From Eutreptiella sp. 'Long Island Sound 2002' (taxonomy: Eukaryota > Euglenozoa > Euglenophyceae > Eutreptiales > Eutreptiaceae): 64,000 nt of DNA. Positions 54,782-64,000 of this stretch are shown here, in pieces. The stretch's first letter is position 1. Every line of letters starts with the position of its first letter. The notes below the pieces were generated by a model that ran no database searches, had not been told where the DNA came from, and was given only the letters and a program-made list of their open reading frames with translations. A program made the translations under genes and the position numbers. The DNA lies in the NCBI GenBank assembly GCA_964036045.1, contig OZ038383.1:37495294-37559293 (forward strand), given 5' to 3'.

Positions 54782-56368
54782 TCAGGGGCTATCGGCCTCG
54801 CTGATGGATAAGCGCTCATCTAAATCGCTGTCCCCACTCTCCTCAGCATCGCTGAATCCAACACCACCCGCGGCCAATGGCTGCTGCCTGCCCCCCTGGG
54901 CCGTATCGCCAGGCCCAGGCGCAACCACAATTCCCCCCGCCTCTTGCTCGGGGCGCAAGAGTGGGGTCGCATTCCACACGGGGCTGTCTGGTTCCGCCGC
55001 TGCAACGCCTCCCTCTGTGGCAGTGCGAGGGACGTCAGGGCCCAGAGCCACGGAAGCGAAAGATGGTGGAGGGCCCAGTGCTGCACCAACTGAGGGAGCA
55101 CCGCCGGGGGTCACAAGGCCACTGCTGCTGGGGGTCGGGGGGCTGCCCCCCTCATCAGCCCTCGACTCGACCGTTGGCACGGCGTCCAGAAGCCCGAGGC
55201 CGCAGTCGTGGGTGGGGCTGTGCTGGGCCAACCGCGGCACAGCACGCGGACTGTGGCCCCGCACCATCCACGACACCTGCGGCTGAGAGTCTCCAGCTGC
55301 ATCGCTCTTGGAGGGCTTGTCCGGTGTTGGGGTCAACGCCGGATGAAACGTGACCGTACGGCCACGGGCGCCGGGACTCGCCGCGAAGGCTGCGCTCGCC
55401 GAGGAGGCCGTGCCCTCCCAAGGCGCGAGCGGCCGCTCCAGGGGCCTGTGGTCGCGGCCCTGGCTAACCACCCAATCCCGCACGCGGCCCCGTATCACTG
55501 CTCTGCCATGTGCATCGGCAGCGTCGCTATCGCTGTCCTTTGCCTCCAGCTGCGGCACCCGCTGCCACGATTTGCGCTTGCGCCCACGGCCATGCAGCGC
55601 TGGGGCCGGGGCCAGGGCCGGGGCCGGGCCTTCCTGGGGTGGGCCGCCGCGGCTGATAGCCAGAAATGCATCAACGCCCACAACCGTGAGGCCTAAGAGG
55701 GCCGGGGCCCCATACACGGCAGAATGGGCCACGCCTGAAAAGCCAAGGGCCGGCAAAATGAAGGGGAGGAGGAGGGCCGACTCCGCGATTCGGATGCTGT
55801 AAAACGGCCCTGGGCGGAGCCACGCGGAGGCGAGCCCCTCGCCGCCGCGGCTGAGCACTCCGCCGTAGCAGCAGAAGGCGGCCACCGGGTCCGGTTTGGC
55901 AATGAACTGTACGAGTGCTGTGGCCACGTCGCAGAGGCCCGGCGGCGGGGCCCCGTTTGGGGCACGCCAGGCGAGCAGCACTACCAGCGCCCCCTCTGCA
56001 AGGCAAAGGGCGCGGATGTAGTCTTGTCGGAACGCAGCGGTCAGCACCAGTAGCCGGAGGCAAGCATCCAAGAGCGTGCAGCACAACCCCAAGACGTGTG
56101 CCCAGAGAGACACCGGAGTGAAGCGCTGGGCGGCCGCGGTGAAATCGTACAATGCGCAGGCGGCCACGCCGCAGAGGAGGGCGGCCAGGGCCGAGGCGGC
56201 GTCGAAAGCGGAGATGTCGAGGCCGTGGGGGAGGGCCCGCGTGAAGCACGTGGCTCTCAGGCAGAGAAGGGGGAAGCAGCGAAGGGCGGCGTCGGTGAGC
56301 AGCAGGTGGCTGAACAGCACAGGGCTTGAGGTGAGCAGCGAGAGGAACACGTCCAAGTGGAAGAGGGC
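54782..56368 (-). CDS. Kelch-membrane protein, last exon (membrane segments and long tail)
   Basis: The exon begins at a model acceptor (a C/T-rich tract of about 40 bases ending GGGTCTTTCAG) in phase 0 with ALFHLDVFLSLL. It encodes 528 residues and ends at TGA. The first 255 residues or so hold about six hydrophobic segments (for example SALAALLCGVAACAL, VLGLCCTLLDACLRLLVL, ALCLAEGALVVLLAW, ALLGLTVVGVDAFLAI). The tail of about 270 residues has a basic cluster (HGRGRKRKSW) and is otherwise Ser/Pro/Gly/Ala-rich, ending in an acidic stretch (ESGDSDLDERLSISEADSP). The tail is probably cytosolic. The open frame extends upstream to 56,533, but that part is the intron's pyrimidine tract. Confidence 0.7.
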   Translation of the reverse strand, partial: ALFHLDVFLSLLTSSPVLFSHLLLTDAALRCFPLLCLRATCFTRALPHGLDISAFDAASALAALLCGVAACALYDFTAAAQRFTPVSLWAHVLGLCCTLLDACLRLLVLTAAFRQDYIRALCLAEGALVVLLAWRAPNGAPPPGLCDVATALVQFIAKPDPVAAFCCYGGVLSRGGEGLASAWLRPGPFYSIRIAESALLLPFILPALGFSGVAHSAVYGAPALLGLTVVGVDAFLAISRGGPPQEGPAPALAPAPALHGRGRKRKSWQRVPQLEAKDSDSDAADAHGRAVIRGRVRDWVVSQGRDHRPLERPLAPWEGTASSASAAFAASPGARGRTVTFHPALTPTPDKPSKSDAAGDSQPQVSWMVRGHSPRAVPRLAQHSPTHDCGLGLLDAVPTVESRADEGGSPPTPSSSGLVTPGGAPSVGAALGPPPSFASVALGPDVPRTATEGGVAAAEPDSPVWNATPLLRPEQEAGGIVVAPGPGDTAQGGRQQPLAAGGVGFSDAEESGDSDLDERLSISEADSP

Positions 56369-56929
56369 CTGAAAGACCCGGAAGGGAGTGGGGCAGGGGC
56401 GAGGGGAAGAGAGTGAGGGATCAAAGCGGGGGGACGGGGGGCGTAGAATGCTGCTCTGCTCGATGGATGGGCTGCTGGCCAGGCTGCCAGGCTCGTCAGC
56501 CAACGCATGGCTGTCGTAATACGCGTGGTACAAAATACAATACGCGTCGTGGGAAATGTATTATGCGATTTGCAGAACGTTTCACACATATCTCCGCCCC
56601 ATTATTACGGTGCGAAGAGCACGAGTCTCGGAAGCGACCCGAGCGAAATGTGGCTTGAAAGAGGTTGACCTGTTGACCTGACTGACCCGTCAAACTGGGA
56701 TTTGGAGGTGTGGAGAATAAGCTCAGGCCCGCCCAGTCACTTCCGACCCAACAAAGCAAGCATTGGCTGAGGTACCGTCTGCATCCACTGCAGAAGCCTC
56801 AGGTGTTCTTTCAAGGAGGGGCACAACCCATCCCAACATTCAGCCAAAGAACCAATATCGTAAGCGCCATCTGTGCCCACTGGGCCCGAAATCACCCGAG
56901 TGGTCCAAACATGGGCATGCGACACACAC

Positions 56930-57253
56930 CTGCACTGCCACCGACAGCAAGGACGGCTTCCCTGTTCGCCACAGCAGCACCGCCCGTGCAACTGTGCTGA
57001 GGCCCCAGGCGATGACCCCGTAAAAGAGCTTGGGGCGTGTGTCATGGGCGGCGACGAAGAACAAGAATGCGAGGTCAGTGGCATACTGCGCCCCGCTCAC
57101 GAGGGCCAGCAGGACCGAGGCCAGGGGCATGGGCTCAACAAGTGCGCGGACGAAGTTGAGCAGGTGCAACCGGCGGCCGGAGCGCTGCAAACGACGCAGC
57201 ACTTCGATGTCGTGACGGTGCGGTTTGACGAAGCGGTCATGACCGAATGAGAT
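56930..57253 (-). CDS. Kelch-membrane protein, exon with two membrane helices
   Basis: It has 108 codons, phase 0 on both sides. The acceptor is CCCCTTCTTGCGCAG and the donor GTGTGT. It starts ISFGHDRFVKPHRHDIEVLR, a basic juxtamembrane stretch. Two hydrophobic segments follow (PLASVLLALVSGAQYATDLA with FLFFVAA, and FYGVIAWGLSTVARAVLLW). Joining in phase to the last exon (561-nt intron) continues the hydrophobic run across the junction, which supports the model. Confidence 0.7.
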
Positions 57254-57670
57254 CTGCGCAAGAAGGGGCACAGCGGGGTGTGAGCGCTGAAGGTGGACCG
57301 CATACGACCGCCACAGGCAGCTCCCAGCCATGGGCCTCCCAACTAGGGTCTGGGCCGGTTGGATATGCGGGAAAACACGCAGAGACTTGCGGGAGATCGC
57401 GGTCCTCAGACTTAAATTCAAACCCAAAGACACTCAAAATCCCTCATGCTGCCTACAGAAACTTGCAATGTCCTGTTGCAATGTGCCTCCCACACGCTTT
57501 CCCGACCCCTGCGGCGATTTTCCGCATTGAACAGCACCACACGACACCAGCCGCTAGGTGCTGAGCGCTCCCACATGGGCATTACCCAAAGCACGTGCGC
57601 CTTGAGACGTCGTCACGAGCAACACCTCTGCAAAGGCATGACCCAGCCCTTCTGTCCCACTACAACCGGC

Positions 57671-58160
57671 TCACAAACATGTCGTCTTGCATTCTTGACT
57701 ACACAATCTGCGGTCAGAGAAACAATGGTCAAACATGCTCAGATGGGGCCGTGCAAGCCCAAAGGGTGTGGGTGTTGGGGGCGGGTTACCCTTCTCCGAA
57801 TTGAGATCAACCCCAGCGTGCTCATCGGGTCGGATTTGAAAACAGAGCCTCCCCACATGCTCTCCAGTCCCATGGATGCGACGGCCTTGTCCATCTGTTG
57901 TGATGCTATGCATCCTTGTGACTGACACCATAGACAAGCAGATTTGGAAGCCACTGCAGCCAAACGCCAGAGAGGGAGAAATCTGATGTGGAGGCCCATC
58001 GTAGGGCGACGGGCGATAGGGGAGGTCCGGGGCAAACTGTGGGTCACCACAATGCCCCAACAAAAAAATGTGTCCTGCGTTAACGCAGATTCCCATGTGA
58101 ATCTCTTCCTCCACAACGCACGGTGCAACCTCTTCACTCCACAAAAAGATGGTACTCTTT
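57671..58160 (-). CDS. Kelch-membrane protein, possible exon(s) (tentative)
   Basis: A long minus-strand frame lies between two well-supported exons. One reading has VVEEEIHMGICVNAGHIFLL, a Cys-containing, strand-rich segment that could be an extracellular loop or Kelch blade. A second frame is also open and ends phase 0 at an AGG/GTAACC donor near 57,790. I could not decide the boundaries, and the interval may also be wholly intronic. Confidence 0.3.
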
Positions 58161-58782
58161 GGTAGGTGCAGGTCAGCCACACTGCCTTCGGACCCCGCCG
58201 CCCCTGGCGCAAGCATGGCCGCAGTCAGGGGAATCAGATGGGGATGCAGTGGCTAGACCAGTGCTCCAGGGCAGTGCTTGTGCGCGACCCACAGTCAAAT
58301 GCTTCTTGGGGTCCTGAGGGGTCAACATCAACATTCGCTGCTCTCACGTCATCTCACATCAAAACAAACAGAAGTGGGTTGCACTGGCCACCGGAACATT
58401 GTTTTGAGCACAGAGGGGACAGAGGGCTCTTGCAGGGACGTTTGGGCATGCGGCACCCCATGACATCTGCAGTGGAGGCTGCAGCTGAACCCTCCGACCT
58501 CCTCGACTTTCTCAGCAGACACTATTGCTTAGCAATGCTTTGCGTCACACATGGGGTTGATGGAGGGGAGGAAAGCTGGAGGCACAGTGGGTCCTTGTTT
58601 GAATGCGCGCAAGGGTAGTCATTGGAGAGTTGCTCAGGGAAATGCTGCCAACTCTTAGATGTGGGGAAACAAGCATTAGTTGCACCCCAAATGCCCGACC
58701 AGCATAAATATTTGCAGAATTTGTAGGGTGCACAGCCCCGTCCTCCCTTGGTAAAACAGCAGCAGCACTAAGCCCTGCATAC

Positions 58783-59022
58783 CTCCAATCGGATGTAGCC
58801 CCCACAAAGCCACAGCGGAAGTGGGAGGATCGCCATACCCAGGCAGATACACAGCCTCCACCCGCGGTACATCGAAAATTCGGTCCCGGGAATGATCACT
58901 TGCACTCCACAGGTGTCGGACTCTGCGGCTTCAGCGGGAGACAGGGCGCCATGACGTGCAAAGGCGTAGAGCTTGTTGAAAGCCGGCGCAAGGAAAATGA
59001 TTGGTGTAGGGCGATGCAGACG
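58783..59022 (-). CDS. Kelch-membrane protein, exon with first membrane helix
   Basis: It has 80 codons, phase 0 on both sides. The acceptor is ATCCTGCTCACAG and the donor GAG/GTATGC. It ends with WRLCICLGMAILPLPLWLCG followed by GYIRLE, a strong membrane helix. The part before it (ARHGALSPAEAAESDTCGVQ, VIIPGTEFSMYRG) looks extracellular. Confidence 0.6.
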
Positions 59023-59110
59023 CTGTGAGCAGGATGTGGAGAGGTTTCCAAGCACGTCCACAGCCAAAAAGGTACCCAAAAAGCAAGGGCACCCAAACCG
59101 TTACGCTCAC

Positions 59111-59155
59111 GCAGAGGGTCCAGGATTGAGCAAAATTGAGTCCAAACCGGAAAGA
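59111..59155 (-). CDS. Kelch-membrane protein, 15-codon micro-exon
   Basis: The exon encodes SFRFGLNFAQSWTLC between a TTCTTCTGTGCAG acceptor and a GTGAGC donor, phase 0 on both sides. The following intron is 88 nt and the preceding one 51 nt. Reading through instead would give a false hydrophobic segment and then a frame conflict with the next exon. Confidence 0.5.
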
Positions 59156-59206
59156 CTGCACAGAAGAACAACCCCCAGCAATACAGACTGTCTTCTGTGT
59201 ATCTAC

Positions 59207-59440
59207 ATGGGGCACATTCCTGTTTTCTCCCATGGGGGCGAGTGGCGGTCGCAAACAGATCACGGCTCTAAATGGCACAACTCGTGAACACAGCAGTGCG
59301 GCTCCCAATATCACCTCCCATGGCGTGTTCCCCATGCCCATGGTACAAGTGTTATGTGTGGGGTCCCAGCGCCCAGGCCATGGTGTAAAAGAGACACCCA
59401 TGGAAGACAGCTTTGACCTCTGCCTCGATGAGACAAAGTC
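59207..59440 (-). CDS. Kelch-membrane protein, exon upstream of the micro-exon
   Basis: The frame includes NTPWEVILGAALLCSRVVPF and APMGENRNVPH and reaches a GTAGAT donor in phase 0 (59,207). The Trp-containing strands are compatible with a Kelch blade. The 5' edge is uncertain. A different frame just upstream (RSLALIGDSYIFLRRDGWHV, about 59,420-59,510) also looks blade-like, so another short intron may lie near 59,400-59,440. Confidence 0.4.
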
Positions 59441-60436
59441 CGGCAACATGCCAACCATCCCTTCGCAAGAAGATGTATGAATCACCAATCAAAGCCAGTG
59501 AGCGGCTAATTTCACATTCCACCGGCAATGTTCTTGTGGACCGCGCCAGAAACCTGCCGCAATGTGCCATCAACACAGCAGCAAGTTTGCACAGCTTTGT
59601 CACGGTCCGACCGCCATCCCTAATGACTTCCCATGAACCCGCCACACAGCACCCTAGACTCTTTCTCGTGAACGGATCTTGAACACAACGTCGTCTCGTC
59701 TGCCATCCCATGATATGCACCAATTCCTGACACCCTGGGTAGCGGCCAAACCCCCACCACCGACATGAGCGCTGACTGGACGAACAAAAGTGACGGTGCC
59801 GGGGTTCCAGACGTCCAGCTGGTGTGCATTGCATCTGCAAAAAGTTCCCGGGATATACACATGGTGCCCACCTTTCAAGGGACACAACCCCACCCCCTTG
59901 CGCAAGCAAGGCTGCGGTCTGCAACAGTCGTGGTGTTTAGAGAAAGCCCTGCTCGTGCAAGGTCCGCGATACGACAAAGAAGGCTTTCACCGAAACCTGC
60001 CCAAACCTCACCTGGACCAACGTCCTACACAGCAGGCATTATTTGTTTAGAATAGATTAGATCCAGCCATACAAACTGCAAAATGTGTGTAGGAAGTGTG
60101 CATCCCAATTCCTGAAAGGATCAGAAGACTAGATGGGCAGCAAGAAACCCACCACACGGCTATTTGCTGTAGAACAGGTCACTGATCAAATGCATCTCAG
60201 GTCCTCTTTTCGTGTACTTATTGTGTTCTTTGCAGCTTCCATGTCTTGCAGGGCTCGTGGCGGAGTTAGCAGTGTTACCCTCCGTCTCCAATGCCTAATG
60301 AGACTGCCCGAGTGTCCCAGGAATGGACGCAAAAACCTACAGCTCAGCGTTTGTGGCCTCTGTCAGGGGAGCAAGGTTGCAATTGGGGAGAGAAACATTT
60401 GGTTAAGGCCCATTGGGGGGACAGGACGGGTTCAAC

Positions 60437-60649
60437 CTTCACGGCGTGCCAGCGGTGCTCTTTTCGGATGTAATCAAGTTTCATCAGCCACGTTGACGGG
60501 TGGCCTGGAGACGAAGATGCCCTGGTGGCGACTGCATAAGGAACGCCATGCAGGACCGTGAGGCTGATGGGGTGGATCATGTGTTTCATCTGTGGTTCTT
60601 GGTAGGTGAACCAGAAATGGGATTCCGTGGCGTAGGCTTGGACGATGGG
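60437..60649 (-). CDS. Kelch-membrane protein, Kelch-repeat exon
   Basis: It has 71 codons, phase 0, after a CACTTTGTGCAG acceptor and up to an AAG/GTTGAA donor (a GCC/GTGAAG donor six bases earlier is also possible and also phase 0). The strands VLHGVPYAVATRA, then STWLMKLDYIRKEHRWHAV, follow the Kelch blade order: hydrophobic strand, loop, then a strand ending in Trp about a turn after an aromatic/Asp pair. Confidence 0.55.
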
Positions 60650-61983
60650 CTGCACAAAGTGAGGCCGCACCAACGCACAGGGCCACCACAATTGGCCTTG
60701 TACCGAGCCGCAGAACACGAACCCACACATTTCTCGTGATCGGGTCCAGGAAGCGCCCCCACCAACAGTGGGGGGTTACTCAGTGGCTGTCGTTCACCTT
60801 TCCTGCAAGGCACCCGCCCACCTACACAGCAACATCTTGGCACACAAAATGCATGGTATCACACAGTTTGCCATCAAGCTCTCAAGCAAACTACTGCCCT
60901 TGGAGGAGTTAGAAGCACCTGAGGAATCAGATACAGGGGAGGGGAAAACTTCGCCTGGGGACAACTTCAACAGGGAAAACTGCGAAAGGGGAAAACTTCG
61001 TCACACCTCCAATTTTGGTGCAGGGCCATCAGACACTGGAGGGGAAAATTTCGTCAGGGGAAAATTTCGTCACACCCCCAATCCTTGGTTCCTTGTGGAC
61101 AATCAGTTGTGTGCAACTTTGGCAGGTCCAGATTTTGAACATCACCAACTCAACAGAGGCCAAAAAAGAGCAAGACCCAGGTTGGCTCTCCATACTGAAG
61201 GAGGCACTGTCTCGAGGAAAAGGTGTGATGAGTCGAGTTTCCTCAGGTCCACACAATTCCCCACATTGCGAGTAGTGCCCAAATGACTGATTGCGCCCAG
61301 CCATTGCCGGGGTGCAGCATCCAGCGTCGGGCACAAGGGAAAAAAAGACGCTGCCCATGTTTCTCTGATGCCCCCCCCCCCCCATCTCTCCGACAACGAC
61401 CACTCACTCACAAGCAAGCAAGCATGACTGACTGGAGGCCATAACTAGAACTGGCCCAACGGACAACACAAAAAAAAACAGAGCGAAGCAAACCATTTGG
61501 AGCATCAGAGAGAGCCCGTGCTGGGACAAGCAAGACAACCTGTAACTGTCACTGTCAACCAACTGTCAAATTGCGCAAAAAAATTCCGCGGGGAAAATTT
61601 CGTCACCAATCAGAAAGGGGAAGTTTTCCCTGCGAAGTTCTCCCTGACGAAATTTTCCACTCCCCTGTATTACAAGCGCGTGCTAGGTCAGAGTATCCCC
61701 TCTTCCTCTTCACCCCTACCACCACCTTCCCTTTGTAGGTTGCATGCTCACCCAGGGGGCTGGGTAACAGGCTTGACAGAAACCGGATCCCTGCGGGCGG
61801 CTAGGCGAATGGTGTTGCACAAACTGGGCTGGCGACGGTTTGCAAAGCAGGACATGGCCAGAGGCAGGCAGGCAGAGCAGGAACCAGCTTGTCCCCACGC
61901 AGGAGCTGCAACTGAATTGCAAAGGTGATTGCTCGATCCCGGCTGAAATCAACCCAGCACTAGTGGGCACGCAATGCACAAAC

Positions 61984-62430
61984 CTCGACACTCGTGTGCG
62001 TTCCGCGTCCCCCTACTGTCAATATACAATCCCCGGCAGATGGGAGCACAGCGTAAACCGCAGCCATGGCCGTGCGGGGGATGAAATGAGAGTGTTCGCC
62101 GGGGGCAATGGCCCATTGCCCTGTACGGATGTCATACACCTCGACAGCTGATACCAGGTCCTCCGGCGCAACGATGGCGCCCTCATCGGCAAGTGCCGTT
62201 CCACCCAAGACAAATAGGCGATGCCTTACAGCCACAGCCGTGGCACCCATGCGCGCATGAATGAGACTTGGATATGGCTGCCATGCGTCATCGTTGAGGT
62301 CATACACTTCGACGGTGTCAACGCTCGTGTAGTAGTCAGAGAACTGCTGCACCCCCCCGGCAGCGAATAACAAATCCTTAGTACCTGAGGTTGTTGGGAA
62401 TGCCGCCGCACATGCCAACGGGTGACTCAT
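61984..62430 (-). CDS. Kelch-membrane protein, N-terminal Kelch-repeat exon
   Basis: This is the clearest domain in the gene. Successive blades show the double-Gly hallmark followed by Tyr and Trp: LLFAAGG, VEVYDLNDDAW, RLFVLGG, VEVYDIRTGQW, ILTVGG. An ATG at 62,430 precedes the first blade by about 20 residues, but there may be upstream exons, because the first double-Gly appears without its own preceding strands. The exon leaves at a GAG/GTTTGT donor in phase 0. Kelch propellers bind proteins or ligands. With the downstream membrane exons, an extracellular sensor is plausible but unproven. Confidence 0.7.
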
Positions 62431-62917
62431 GGTACACAATGCTCAATCAAGGGGGAATGGATGGGACAGAATAGACATGTGGTTGGAGGCAACACCACAT
62501 TGGGCTAGATATCCTTGCTCTAGCGGCCTCACCCGTTCGGTTGGCTTGCCGCCACTTGGTGTCCGGAGGTGTTTGAGCCTTCAGCCTCCCAAGCAATGCT
62601 GTGCTTGGCTTGGTTCCAAGTTTAGGGGAACAAACCTAGGGGAATACTTGGGGGAGCATTTGACGCGGTGCACGCGCGGCGTGGAGGTTTCGCCACCTAT
62701 CCCAACCACACAACCGTGCTTACCACCAAGGGGTTGTCTCCGTAAGGACCGTTTTCGGAGGGGGGAAAGTTGAGGCCAATCCAGGAAAACGCCCCGTAAA
62801 AGGAGTGCGCGGTGCGCGCATGGCGCAGATACTCCCCCATGAACAGGTGGGGGGGGGGGGGTTACAAAGGCAGCCAGCCACACCAGCCGCGGCTAGGCAC
62901 AGCTCCAAGCTCCTAAC

Positions 62918-62959
62918 CTCGTCAAGGATGAGAGTAGAACTGTAGGTGCGCAAACAATG
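62918..62959 (-). CDS. Possible further upstream exon of the Kelch gene
   Basis: The 14-codon segment HCLRTYSSTLILDE lies between a TTTGGCTTTCACACAG acceptor and a GAG/GTTAGG donor, phase 0 at both ends like the rest of the gene. Only the splice sites and the phase support it. Confidence 0.25.
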
Positions 62960-64000
62960 CTGTGTGAAAGCCAAATACCAAGGTGGGGTGCACACTCCCC
63001 CTTTGGGCCTCCCAAGGTCTTGTCTTGTCATACACATTCGCATCTTCCAACAAAGATTGCAAGGCTGGTGGGCTTCTTCCTCTTTGGGTGCTTAATCTTT
63101 TTGCTTGAATGCCTTTGTGGACAAATCTGGTTCCTCCTGGTGTCTTTGTTCTCTCCTTGATCAAATTAAACAAACACGTGCATGTGCATGTGACACTCAT
63201 ACGCGCTCCATTGTATCACAGCGCATGTTGGCGGAGGTGGGCCAGCATAGCAGATGCAAGTGGCCCAACCTACAACTGCCACTAAAACACCAATCCCCCC
63301 CATCGCCCTACAACTGCACCATCATTACCCACCCAACACAATTCCACCCATCACTCTACACCTCCCCCCACCCACCACCCCAGGTGGCACCCATGCCACG
63401 CCAGGGAATGGACACACAGTACACACACCATGGACACAAGCGGGGGGTAGGTGCGGGGCGTTGCGGGGGGGTCCCAAAGGGGAGCCCCCCCTTCCCAACA
63501 CGCCTAGGAAACTATAAAATTGCACCACAATGACAGACAACATATCTCTTGGGAACATTCAGTCTGTGCCAAAGCGGAGGGCTTTGGCACGTTTTTGGGA
63601 GGCTTTGCAAGTTTCGCTTCAATGTGTGGAAGTAAGCACGCCCCCCTCCCCCCATTTTGACCAGGCTCTTCAGGAGCATATGGGTTCAAGAAGACAAGCA
63701 AGAGAGGATGGAGACATAGCAAGCATGTACAGGCTAGTGAGTCCGTGGATGGTGCAGGTGGACACCCAAGCACCTGGGTACCACCACATAGACAACTAGG
63801 TGTCGGGGTCGTGTTGGATTTGAATGGGGAACAGGTGGTGTCAAGATTTCACAAGCGGAACAATCCAATTTGTAGGATCTCAAAGCCTTCTCCACAACGA
63901 AACCTACTTGATGTCATCATGGTATCTTCTACTGACGTGGTTTCTAATGTGGCAAATTATGGCACTAACCAAAAGGCCCTGAAATTGTTACTTCTGGACA
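62960..64000. other. No gene recognised
   Basis: CT- and AC-rich low-complexity sequence lies at 63,285-63,440. A G-run with nearby GGAGCCCCCCCT lies at 63,460-63,490. The plus-strand frame at 62,957-63,160 has a hydrophobic stretch but no splice or homology support. Confidence 0.35.

Noticed and set aside
62957-63160. Plus-strand small membrane protein
   Set aside because: A single hydrophobic stretch arises from a T-rich segment. It overlaps a possible minus-strand Kelch exon and has no other support.
1-64000. CRISPR array or bacterial operon
   Set aside because: The direct repeats found lack uniform spacers of 25-40 bp, and intron-containing genes, LINEs and polymerase III modules show that this is eukaryotic nuclear DNA.

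Overview
This window reads as nuclear DNA of a repeat-rich unicellular eukaryote, most likely a microalga or other protist. There are no operons and no ribosome-binding-site pattern. The credible genes are broken by short GT-AG introns (51, 88 and 89 nt in the best cases). Degraded non-LTR retrotransposons, DNA-transposon remains, tRNA-like and 5S-like polymerase III modules and several satellite families fill the rest. Long G or C homopolymer runs are scattered throughout. I cannot name the lineage from sequence alone.

Layout. 0-5 kb: small repeats, three tRNA-like modules and the 3' half of a non-LTR retrotransposon (minus strand, zinc knuckle plus RNase H, with two in-frame TAG codons). 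5-17 kb: repeat land, with three related elements bounded by GCACTGCGTGC- or GCACGGTGCG-type ends, TTG-type microsatellites, and a 926-bp element at 13,990-14,915 with 15-bp terminal inverted repeats, a perfect 10-bp target duplication, and opposed tRNA-like and 5S-like modules inside. 17-27 kb: GC-rich minus-strand coding fragments (coiled coil, proline-rich, and the 3' end of a spliced gene at 24,820), a plus-strand LINE endonuclease fragment, an array of TTGCGAAATTTCGCAA palindromes, and a probable DNA transposon at 22.4-24.6 kb. 29-31.5 kb: remains of a DDE-type DNA transposon. 32.4-34.1 kb: a two-exon coiled-coil gene. 34.8-40.9 kb: a higher-order satellite of about 1,980 bp built from roughly 897- and 1,080-bp halves, which themselves carry runs of roughly 194-bp monomers. 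43-49.4 kb: a second, longer non-LTR element (minus strand, endonuclease, RT, zinc knuckle, RNase H) whose 3' part is tandemly duplicated (667-bp unit). 50.6-51.1 kb: a satellite of about 163 bp next to degenerate telomere-like sequence.

The best host gene is on the minus strand from about 62.4 (perhaps 63) kb down to 54,782. It starts with Kelch-repeat exons and ends with a polytopic membrane region plus a long Ser/Pro/Gly/Ala-rich tail. The exon junctions whose frame I could read are all phase 0, so exons could be added or lost without changing frame. A Kelch ectodomain joined to 8-9 membrane segments is the most unusual protein in the window.

The genes do not form a visible pathway. The main relations are between repeats: two LINE copies of one family, satellites sharing blocks with an inverted dispersed copy, and polymerase III modules nested inside a TIR element.
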